NCBI GenBank assembly: GCA_021799315.1
Contig: JAJZAR010000043.1
Coordinates: 1-11,369 of the forward strand
DNA: 11,369 nt
DNA from: Thermoplasmata archaeon
Lineage (GTDB): Archaea; Thermoplasmatota; Thermoplasmata; Thermoplasmatales; Thermoplasmataceae
Reading direction: 5' to 3'
In this document: piece after piece, positions 5,910 to 11,369 of the stretch
Layout of the letters: the number at the start of each line of letters is the position of its first letter
How positions within the stretch are numbered: the first letter of the stretch is position 1
Position numbers and translations under genes: made by a program
Notes under the pieces: model-generated
Database searches by the model: none
What the model saw: the letters and a program-made list of their open reading frames with translations, nothing else
What the model was told of the DNA's origin: nothing

Positions 5910-6688
5910 TTAATATGCCTGCAATAGTGAAATGCTATTAAGAGAATTAATCAACATTATCTTTTGTTTATCATTGTTATAATTTGAGATACATTCGTTC
6001 TCCCTATATTTTTCATATATATCAACAAAAGTTTTATCGCATGTATAGAACTGTATTTCTGAGTATAAATCTTCTGTAGTGCCAAAGGCATGAATAATGA
6101 TAAGCTCTGAAAGAATTTCTTTATCGTTTCCATGTTCATTTTCATTGAAAAAGCTTTTAATTCCACTTTTATCAATAGTATTCTTTAAACTTAAAGGATC
6201 ATTAGAATCCAGTCCGAGTTCAACGACTGGAAATAATGAATTAACTTTGATCATTATATTCTGAATAGAGTCACTAGCTAAGTGCAAAAGAGCTTCCTGT
6301 ATTTCCTCGAATGGCATAAAAATGAGTGTATTACTTATACTATTAAATGCTTCTAAAACGAAGGCAACTCTGTTCTTCTTGATGATGTCTTTATCGTTAA
6401 ATAACATCCGTTCGATTTCAACCAACGCCTTTGCTTTTTCGCCCATATCGAGTTTGTCCCATCCGCGACCCGCTGTTTCCGAGTGCCTTAAGGAATCCCT
6501 TACCTTCGCGGACAGAAAGCCAATAGATTCTGCCAATATTTCCGCTATTTCTAGGGATCCTCTTGAACTTAACTTAATTTCCCTGCTTTTGAAGTCTGAG
6601 ATGAACGTGATACCTTTTTTATGCCTTTTTCTATTCGATAAACTACATCAAATACGATATTTGTGTCAATAAATTTACCATTTGTTAT
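5910..6688 (-). CDS. PIN-domain protein (VapC-like nuclease fold), frame broken near the N terminus
   Basis: The long frame (5910-6647) has no start codon until a TTG at 6536, yet it reads as protein well upstream of that. In the frame one base away, 6688-6614 encodes TNGKFIDTNIVFDVVYRIEKG, the classic first strand of a PIN domain with its catalytic Asp (residue 8). Joining the two frames at the A-run 6615-6620 gives about 259 residues. It would have acidic residues at each expected PIN position: Asp8, a Glu among 37/47/50 (SREI, LEIAEI), Asp189 (NDKEILSELIIIHAF) and Asp218 (FYTCDKTF). The first codon would be ATA at 6688, eight bases after a strong GGAGG. Either the gene uses a -1 shift, or one A has been lost by mutation or assembly error. 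If truly broken it is a pseudogene. It follows the helical gene by 13 bp, in one operon. Confidence 0.6.
6614..6620 (-). other. A AAA AAG slippery heptamer at the frame break of the PIN gene
   Basis: On the minus strand the upstream frame reads ATA AAA AAG GTA. The last A of ATA plus AAA AAG forms A-AAA-AAG, the heptamer best known for efficient -1 shifting in bacterial dnaX. A -1 slip gives GGT ATC ACG next, exactly the downstream PIN frame. Without a slip, translation stops at TAA 6569-6571 after about 39 codons. I see no strong downstream hairpin. A sequencing or mutational loss of one A would look identical. Confidence 0.45.
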
Positions 6689-6696
6689 CTGGGCCC

Positions 6697-6703
6697 CCTC
6701 CTT
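6697..6703 (-). promoter_or_regulatory. strong Shine-Dalgarno site of the PIN gene, overlapping the stop codon of the upstream gene
   Basis: The minus strand reads AAGGAGG, partly inside the TAA stop of the helical gene. It is the best ribosome binding site in the window. Eight bases downstream in the PIN frame is ATA (6686-6688). The nearest ATG (6679-6681) is 15 bases away and in a frame that ends after 12 codons. So either a rare ATA start is used or the original start has been damaged. Confidence 0.5.
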
Positions 6704-7415
6704 ACTCTGAAATTGGGGGTATATCCTTCAATATGTCAACTAGGGCTTTTCTTCCATTGGAGGATTTTTCAGTAGCGTTTAAAACTATTAATCTCAGCTC
6801 CGAGAAGCGTCTTAACATGATCCTTTCATCGAGCTCATCCCGTATGTAAGCGTATATTACTACCTGATAGATAAAAGATACAAACGCGAGCACAACTGTA
6901 TCGCGATTGTTCAATTTCTTTGATTTTGCAAGATCTATCGCAATGCTACTTAGTAACTTAGTATATAAATCATAATAGGATACAAACAGCGCGTCATTAG
7001 TATTCCAAGCTTCCTTATTCTTTATTTCTTTTACTACATCTACTCTAAGTTTTTTAAGATTGGATATTGACTCCAACACGTAATCTCTCCAAAGGGCACT
7101 TTTGTTACTTTCACTCATTTTATCAATGAAGTGGTCCACGTACTTGAATCTCTTGTCCAATTCTTTTATTTTTTCTCCATATTCTTTGAGCTTGAGTTCA
7201 TTGGGTTCTTCAAATGATATCTCTGACCTCATTAGTTCTAGCATCATTTCTGCCAAGTCTTCATATAGTTCAGAATTTTCCTTAATATAATCTTTAATCA
7301 TGCCCTTTACTACTTTTATTGATGAATGGTTCTTTTTAAGCTTCTTTTCTATAGAGTTTAAAGGTTTTGGAATAATCAGACTCTTGAAAAATTCATTTTC
7401 ATATAAGCTGTACAT
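6702..7415 (-). CDS. helical protein of unknown function, first gene of the PIN cassette
   Basis: I do not recognise this family. From the ATG at 7413-7415 it has 237 residues, rich in Lys, Glu and Leu, and appears almost entirely alpha-helical. Charged coiled-coil-like stretches lie at about 20-135 (IEKKLKKNHSSIKVVKGMIK, KLKEYGEKIKELDKRFKYVD). A more hydrophobic helix pair follows at about 175-195 (TVVLAFVSFIYQVVIYAYI), which could be a buried core or a single membrane segment. The frame stays open 21 codons further to an ATG at 7478. The shorter start is preferred because the TATA-like TTTATTTA near 7437 covers the in-frame ATG at 7433 and lies about 22 bp before 7415. Its stop codon overlaps the ribosome binding site of the PIN gene, so the two form a tight pair, as toxin-antitoxin genes often do. 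A role as partner or regulator of the nuclease is inference. Confidence 0.65.
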   Translation of the reverse strand: MYSLYENEFFKSLIIPKPLNSIEKKLKKNHSSIKVVKGMIKDYIKENSELYEDLAEMMLELMRSEISFEEPNELKLKEYGEKIKELDKRFKYVDHFIDKMSESNKSALWRDYVLESISNLKKLRVDVVKEIKNKEAWNTNDALFVSYYDLYTKLLSSIAIDLAKSKKLNNRDTVVLAFVSFIYQVVIYAYIRDELDERIMLRRFSELRLIVLNATEKSSNGRKALVDILKDIPPISE

Positions 7416-7431
7416 GCCACTCACAGATATC

Positions 7432-7442
7432 ATAAATAAAAA
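7432..7442 (-). promoter_or_regulatory. TATA-like box of the helical-PIN cassette
   Basis: Read on the minus strand this is TTTTTATTTAT, centred about 22 bp before the ATG at 7415. It contains the T and A of the upstream in-frame ATG at 7433, which argues that the longer start is not used. Confidence 0.35.
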
Positions 7443-7563
7443 GTTTAATTTAATCTTTTTGAATAATACTTTATGCAATTTAAAAATTGGGTCGGTATTC
7501 TAAGTCGATTTGTTCCATCTTCAATTAGGCTTTGCCAAATGATCTGCCAAGAGTCATAATAAA

Positions 7564-7860
7564 TTAAATAAACTGAAGCCAGAGCATGACAGGATCGTCT
7601 TCTCCTTGCAATTCAACAGTTGTCTCACCTAGAGAACTTATGGTTGTGAATGTGTTAAAGAATATTTTGCCATCCTCCTCAAACCCTTTCATAATATGTT
7701 CAACGGGTTGCCCATTTGGCAAATGCGCCTGAGCTTCAGGCATATCTGGCGAAAACCTCAATTCTACTGTGCCATCGTCGTTTTCATAAAGGGTGTAGGA
7801 CCTATTTTGAATAATATACTCCTTCAGTAACTCAATATCAACATTTGGTTTATCATACAT
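7564..7860 (-). CDS. small acidic protein of unknown function
   Basis: A 98-residue protein that I do not assign to a family. It is acidic and soluble, with no signal peptide or membrane segment. A predicted helix near the N terminus (DIELLKEYIIQN) is followed by strand-like stretches (SYTLYENDDGTVELRFSP, GKIFFNTFTTISSLGETTVE) and the C-terminal MLWLQFI. The pattern suggests a small alpha-plus-beta fold. The ATG at 7858-7860 follows a TATA-like TTTATAAT (7878-7885) by about 22 bp. GGGTGAT (7870-7876) lies nine bases before it and could act as a ribosome binding site. It has its own promoter, 113 bp downstream of the PadR gene on the same strand. The balanced composition and clear promoter make it likely real. 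Confidence 0.75.
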   Translation of the reverse strand: MYDKPNVDIELLKEYIIQNRSYTLYENDDGTVELRFSPDMPEAQAHLPNGQPVEHIMKGFEEDGKIFFNTFTTISSLGETTVELQGEDDPVMLWLQFI

Positions 7861-7877
7861 GTTTTACGTATCACCCT

Positions 7878-7885
7878 ATTATAAA
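7878..7885 (-). promoter_or_regulatory. TATA-like box of the 98-residue protein gene
   Basis: TTTATAAT on the minus strand, inside a T-rich stretch, is centred about 22 bp before the ATG at 7860. Confidence 0.4.
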
Positions 7886-7973
7886 AAAATATTCTCAAGA
7901 CATATGGTCAAGTTAGATAATTAATTCACGCAAGCAAAACAAAGGATTTTGATCAGAATTCAGCCTCTTTTTC

Positions 7974-8474
7974 CTAATCCTCAACCTTGGGTCGGTATGA
8001 GTTAAGAATCTGTGAAATGATTTGATTTGTTGCCTTAACAATATCCTCAACGCCCTCTTCGGTTCCGTTCTTGTTAAGCACAAACCCTACCTTAACCATT
8101 CTTATGATCACGGGTGCTAACTCATTAATTGTTCTGTTGAGAACGGTTGTATCCTCAATGCTTGCCAGTACGTCAGGGAACAGTAAGTCTCGGCCCATTG
8201 AAACGGCTAGCATTCTTTCTCGTATGGTTTCCTTGAATAATCTCAGGTTAGATACATACTTCTCCCCCTTTGATGTCAGTTTGTACACTTTGGCTCTTCC
8301 TCTCATATCAAAGGATATGAAATTGTGGTGTTCCAGAGTCTTAAGCATCGGTCTGATGGTACCACCGGATACCATTGAACCGTCCCATTTCAATTTCCTT
8401 GATAATTCGTATCCACTCATGGGTTTGAGAGAAAGTATGAAAAGAGCACTGTCTGAATATTCACCTAAATTCAT
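7974..8474 (-). CDS. PadR-family winged-helix transcriptional regulator
   Basis: A DNA-binding regulator of 166 residues. The winged helix occupies about 8-75: ALFILSLKPMSGYELSRKL, then GGTIRPMLKTLEHHNFIS as the recognition region, and the wing RGRAKVYKLTSKGEKYV. The SGYEL and 'G-T-I-R-P-L' patterns are typical of PadR. Residues 80-166 are helical and should form the dimerisation domain. The ATG at 8472-8474 is preceded by a very AT-rich TATA region (8491-8507). A perfect palindrome lies between the two, suggesting self-repression. PadR genes often control a neighbouring ABC exporter. The two-gene ABC system immediately upstream on the same strand is the natural target, but that is inference. 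Confidence 0.87.
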   Translation of the reverse strand: MNLGEYSDSALFILSLKPMSGYELSRKLKWDGSMVSGGTIRPMLKTLEHHNFISFDMRGRAKVYKLTSKGEKYVSNLRLFKETIRERMLAVSMGRDLLFPDVLASIEDTTVLNRTINELAPVIIRMVKVGFVLNKNGTEEGVEDIVKATNQIISQILNSYRPKVED

Positions 8475-8477
8475 GTA

Positions 8478-8487
8478 TCGAATTCGA
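8478..8487. promoter_or_regulatory. perfect 10-bp palindrome between TATA box and start of the PadR gene, candidate operator
   Basis: TCGAATTCGA is fully self-complementary. It starts four bases upstream of the PadR ATG and ends four bases before the TATA region, so a bound dimer would block transcription initiation. I did not find a second copy near the ABC promoter. Confidence 0.4.
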
Positions 8488-8490
8488 CAT

Positions 8491-8507
8491 TATTTATTTA
8501 TATTTAA
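8491..8507 (-). promoter_or_regulatory. TATA region of the PadR gene
   Basis: The minus strand reads TTAAATATAAATAAATA, centred about 25 bp before the ATG at 8474. It is the strongest TATA-like sequence in the window and predicts a leaderless message. Confidence 0.55.
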
Positions 8508-8623
8508 GTGTAACCGAAGTGGCGATAGTATGAAGTACGCTCACATATTGATCAGTTTTTGAGAAGAAGCACATACCGTCAAACGTCTACGGATCAAATT
8601 GAAAACCAGTGGCGAAAGGTTTT

Positions 8624-10045
8624 TCACACATAACCATTTTCAATCATTTTATAAAGTGATCTCTTCCAGTAATTCTTGTTTAAGGTAAGGAATGCCAGAA
8701 ATCCTATGGAACCGGCTATGATAAAAGGGAGTGATATGGGAACAAATAACGCCACAAAGATCAGTATGAGCATGGTAAAGGATATGGGGAGGGTTCTGAA
8801 CTGCGAGATGTTGTATGTCGTTGGGAGTACATCTTCTTGCTTTATCTGAAAAGTTTTCTTGTAGAATGAAAGAGTGAAATTTATTCCGCTGTAGACGGGT
8901 ACGAGTATTAGAAATATAATAATTGAGGGAATTGCACCGAACATTCCACGATATGCCAGAATAGCGTTGACAACAATAAAAGGAGATCCGATTGTAAGTG
9001 TCTGAACCATCTTCGAAATCATCGTTACGCCCATGTATTTTTCTATGGGCATTGACGTAAACCCAAGCCATGCCCTTTCTTTAGAAAGTGTCCCTGAACT
9101 CAACCCCATTGCAAGACCCCATTGTGCATAAGCCTCTGGAAGAAGATATAAAAATGCGTTGGGTGATGCAAGACTTGTTGGTATATTTTTGTTGAAGAAC
9201 AGTTCGTATATACCGAATGCAACTGCAAGCACAGAAACGAGAATCAGGATTGTATAAACACTCACACGATTTACCTTAATTTTAATATTCCCCATAGAAG
9301 CCGTTCTGCTTGAAAAGTCCACCTGCTTGAAGTGAAGGTGAAAAACTGCGTATTCTGGGGTTCTGCCAGTAAAGGAAAACAGCTTCTTGAATCCCCTATT
9401 CCTGGAACTCATTGCTGATAGCTTGAATGGCAAGGATTCCTGCTTGATGGAATTAAAAGAAACCACAGTAGCAATGAGGGTAACAAGGATTAGGAAAAGT
9501 GAAGAAATTATAACCTGACCCCTGAGGAAAGACAGAGGGCCTATGGGTATATTGAAAAAAGATGAAATTACCCATATAACACTTATGGCCGCCCCACCTA
9601 CTCTGACAAATCTTGGTAAGGATGCCATATTAAGGCTCATCGATATGGGCAAGATTGCCATGCATAGAAGGTCCACAATGCCGAAGGACAAAGCTAATGT
9701 GTTGTCTCTTATAACAATGAGAGATGCTGATCCAGCAGAGATAAATATAAGGGACGAGGCAAGGGCCTGTGATATGAAGAATGCTGGAACAAGAACGCGG
9801 TTTCCTATGGCGGAAGTTAATAAAAAGTCCCTATCTGCAGATGTGGTAGATATGCCACCCGTGTAGATGGCACTGGCAAGAAAGACAATGAAGAAAAATC
9901 CCAGATAATATGCTGCAAAACTCTTATCAGTGGTCAGCCCCAGGTTAATAGTAAGCAATGAGTAGAAAAGTAACATTATTATAATTGCCAGAAAGCCCTT
10001 TGAAAATCTTGATTTGATAAGTAGGGTAAGAACCTTACCGAACAT
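8624..10045 (-). CDS. ABC transporter membrane subunit (large ABC-2/exporter-like permease)
   Basis: A 473-residue, very hydrophobic protein with about 11-12 likely membrane helices. They lie near 16-36, 46-63, 85-112, 120-142, 150-168, 177-198, 262-282, 296-318, 345-364, 370-392, 418-436 and 437-456. A charged cytoplasmic loop spans about 200-260. The stretch TTSADRDFLLTSAIGNRVLVPAFF (67-90) follows the 'D-x-D/E-hydrophobic' pattern after helix 2, seen in permeases of exporters with separate ATPase subunits. Its ATG lies inside the end of the ATPase gene (11-bp overlap), so the two are cotranscribed and probably assemble as an exporter. The substrate is unknown. The PadR gene lies 149 bp downstream. 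Confidence 0.85.
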   Translation of the reverse strand: MFGKVLTLLIKSRFSKGFLAIIIMLLFYSLLTINLGLTTDKSFAAYYLGFFFIVFLASAIYTGGISTTSADRDFLLTSAIGNRVLVPAFFISQALASSLIFISAGSASLIVIRDNTLALSFGIVDLLCMAILPISMSLNMASLPRFVRVGGAAISVIWVISSFFNIPIGPLSFLRGQVIISSLFLILVTLIATVVSFNSIKQESLPFKLSAMSSRNRGFKKLFSFTGRTPEYAVFHLHFKQVDFSSRTASMGNIKIKVNRVSVYTILILVSVLAVAFGIYELFFNKNIPTSLASPNAFLYLLPEAYAQWGLAMGLSSGTLSKERAWLGFTSMPIEKYMGVTMISKMVQTLTIGSPFIVVNAILAYRGMFGAIPSIIIFLILVPVYSGINFTLSFYKKTFQIKQEDVLPTTYNISQFRTLPISFTMLILIFVALFVPISLPFIIAGSIGFLAFLTLNKNYWKRSLYKMIENGYV

Positions 10046-10781
10046 TCTTCATCATATCCGCCACAATGGCTTCAATCGGTCTCTTGCTGTTATCATAATT
10101 TTCAAGTTCATCCAGATTTCCGTCCCATACTTTCCTGCCTCTTGATAAAACAACTATTCTCTGTGTCATTCTTTTAGCTATGGATAGAATATGTGTGGAT
10201 ATAAGAAATGTGGAGTTCATATTGTTAAAATAGTCGAAAACCCTTTCCTGGGTTGGTATATCAAGATAATTTAAAGGCTCATCCATAATGGCAAATCGTG
10301 GCTCATGTATGATAGAAAGCGCAAGACACAATTTCTGTCTGTTGCCTCGAGATAGGGAAAGAGGCTTCTGCTGCTTCATACTCTGCATATCAAGAAGATC
10401 CATTAGCTGTTCAATTCTATCATTGAGGTTAGCTGTTCGTCTTATCACACCTATATACTCAAGATTTTCCATAACTGATAAATTCAGATATGGGCTTGCA
10501 TCTTCAGGAAGATAGCCTATATACCTCTTAGCTTCCATGGTGCTTGGCTTATATCCATAAATTCTTACGTTTCCCCTGTCAGGTTTCATAAGCCCTGAGA
10601 TGATTCTCATAGTGGTTGACTTTCCTGCACCATTTTCGCCAAGCAATGTTACTCTTTCCCCATCTCTGATGATCAGATCAATGCCATCCACAGCCTGCAC
10701 GCCAGAATAACTCTTATACACGCCCTCAAGGGTCAGTGCATTAGAAGCGTGATCAATTGACTGTTCGGAATAGCCCTCCAT
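10035..10781 (-). CDS. ABC transporter ATP-binding protein
   Basis: The ATPase of a two-component ABC system, 248 residues. Walker A is GENGAGKST (48-56). The Q-loop region reads GYLPEDAS, with Glu93 where many families have Gln. The signature is LSRGNRQK (143-150), Walker B FAIMDEP with Asp167/Glu168, the D-loop NYLD, and the switch His197 in STHI. All catalytic parts are present, so it should be active. The family resembles the CcmA/NatA-type ATPases of drug, sodium or peptide exporters. The ATG at 10779-10781 has a long AT-rich TATA region (10795-10813) about 25 bp upstream. The stop overlaps the permease start. Confidence 0.93.
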   Translation of the reverse strand: MEGYSEQSIDHASNALTLEGVYKSYSGVQAVDGIDLIIRDGERVTLLGENGAGKSTTMRIISGLMKPDRGNVRIYGYKPSTMEAKRYIGYLPEDASPYLNLSVMENLEYIGVIRRTANLNDRIEQLMDLLDMQSMKQQKPLSLSRGNRQKLCLALSIIHEPRFAIMDEPLNYLDIPTQERVFDYFNNMNSTFLISTHILSIAKRMTQRIVVLSRGRKVWDGNLDELENYDNSKRPIEAIVADMMKNVR

Positions 10782-10794
10782 AAAACTGCAATTG

Positions 10795-10813
10795 ATTTAA
10801 TTTAATTAAATAT
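10795..10813 (-). promoter_or_regulatory. TATA region of the ABC operon
   Basis: A pure A/T stretch of 19 bp, with the best TATA match near 10803-10810, about 25 bp before the ATPase ATG. The rest of the gap up to 10956 shows no gene and no clear operator. Confidence 0.45.
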
Positions 10814-10956
10814 TTGCTTGAACTGATTCTTAATAGAGAAATAGTTTGAGTGAAGTGTTATCCTAGAACTTCAGAAAAGAAATAGTATTAAAACATGAAG
10901 TTACGCATTAAACAATTATTTGCAAACTTCCATATCTTAGAATACCATATTAGAAG

Positions 10957-11369
10957 GTGACTTTAGATAGAAATAAACTTTTGGAGAACCCTGTAAAAGA
11001 CACAGTGGTAGACGAAAACACAACCCTTAGAGAATTAATAGAAAAGTTTCTCTCTTCTGGCGGTTTCACGTCCTCAAAATTGGGGATTGCATACGAAATT
11101 ATCAAAGATATGTTTCAGGAAGATAACACAACTTTCCTTTCATTCCCCGCAGACATAATCTCCACCGGAACAAGAGGCATCATAAATGCGTTGGTCAAAG
11201 AGAAACTTGTGGACGTGATCATAACGACATGTGGAACACTTGACCATGACATTGCAAGATCTTTTAAGGATTATTATTGCGGGTCCTTTGATTATAACGA
11301 TAAACAGCTGAAGGACCTTGGAATTAATCGTTTGGGCAGTGTGGTCATCCCTGATGAAAGTTACGGCGG
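10957..11369 (+). CDS. dys: deoxyhypusine synthase, N-terminal part (runs off the window)
   Basis: This enzyme transfers the aminobutyl group of spermidine to a lysine of translation factor aIF5A, using NAD, as the first step of hypusine formation. The first 137 codons are present. Family blocks are clear: LLENPVKD, LSSGGFTSSKLGIAYEI, FLSFPADIISTGTRGIINAL (NAD-site region), VDVIITTCGTLDHDIARSF and RLGSVVIPDESYG. The catalytic lysine lies beyond the window. The start is taken as GTG at 10957-10959. A TAG stop lies two codons upstream, no in-frame ATG precedes the conserved region, and the next usable codon (TTG 10981) would remove the 'DRNKLLE' segment. The gene diverges from the ABC operon. 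Confidence 0.93.
   Translation, partial: MTLDRNKLLENPVKDTVVDENTTLRELIEKFLSSGGFTSSKLGIAYEIIKDMFQEDNTTFLSFPADIISTGTRGIINALVKEKLVDVIITTCGTLDHDIARSFKDYYCGSFDYNDKQLKDLGINRLGSVVIPDESYG

Noticed and set aside
7416..7478. Longer start for the helical gene at ATG 7478 or 7433
   Set aside because: The ATG at 7433 lies inside the best TATA-like box, and the extra residues (MHKVLFKKIKLNFLF) come from very AT-rich promoter-like DNA. The longer form is not excluded.
8519..8622. Two similar AGTGGCGA(T/A)AG segments near the end of the permease gene
   Set aside because: They are short, imperfect and lack any symmetry or placement that suggests a site.
1..11369. CRISPR array, insertion sequence or tRNA-derived attachment repeats
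   Set aside because: No regularly spaced repeats, no transposase motifs and no second copy of either tRNA 3' end were seen when reading both strands.

Overview
This window looks like a piece of an archaeal chromosome, most likely from the order Thermoplasmatales (Thermoplasma, Ferroplasma or Cuniculiplasma type). Several genes point that way: a zinc-containing seven-iron-type ferredoxin, a class I (archaeal) CCA-adding enzyme, a NAC protein with a UBA tail, a small beta-grasp protein ending in Gly-Gly, deoxyhypusine synthase, and two tRNA genes without an encoded CCA. Most starts have an AT-rich TATA-like box 22-30 bp upstream, which fits leaderless or near-leaderless archaeal transcripts. 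The genus is inferred, not proven.

Left part (1-5492) is mostly core genome. A partial NifX/NifB-type gene (minus strand) diverges from a class I photolyase gene (plus strand) across a very short shared promoter. The photolyase gene overlaps the 3' end of purM, which is convergent. Next come ferredoxin, tRNA-Gln(TTG) and a MoaD/ThiS/SAMP-like gene, all on the plus strand. The last of these overlaps tail-to-tail with cca. cca sits one base behind nac in a minus-strand operon. tRNA-Phe(GAA) follows on the plus strand. Both tRNAs need CCA added after transcription, which is the job of the enzyme encoded between them.

Middle part (5493-7973) looks like accessory DNA. It begins with about 400 bp that hold no gene I can support. 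A two-gene minus-strand cassette follows: an all-helical orphan protein, then a PIN-domain (VapC-like nuclease fold) protein whose frame is broken near its N terminus. The break falls exactly on the heptamer A AAA AAG, in the phase that a -1 ribosomal shift would use to restore the frame. A loss of one A from a run of seven would look the same. A small orphan gene of 98 codons follows.

Right part (7974-11369) carries a PadR-type winged-helix regulator with a perfect 10-bp palindrome between its TATA box and start. Next is a two-gene ABC system, with an ATPase and a large membrane subunit overlapping by 11 bp. The window ends with the first 137 codons of deoxyhypusine synthase on the plus strand.

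The best candidates for something new are the frame-broken PIN gene with its helical partner, and the close placement of a Gly-Gly sulfur-carrier-like gene next to a tRNA of the type such carriers help to thiolate.
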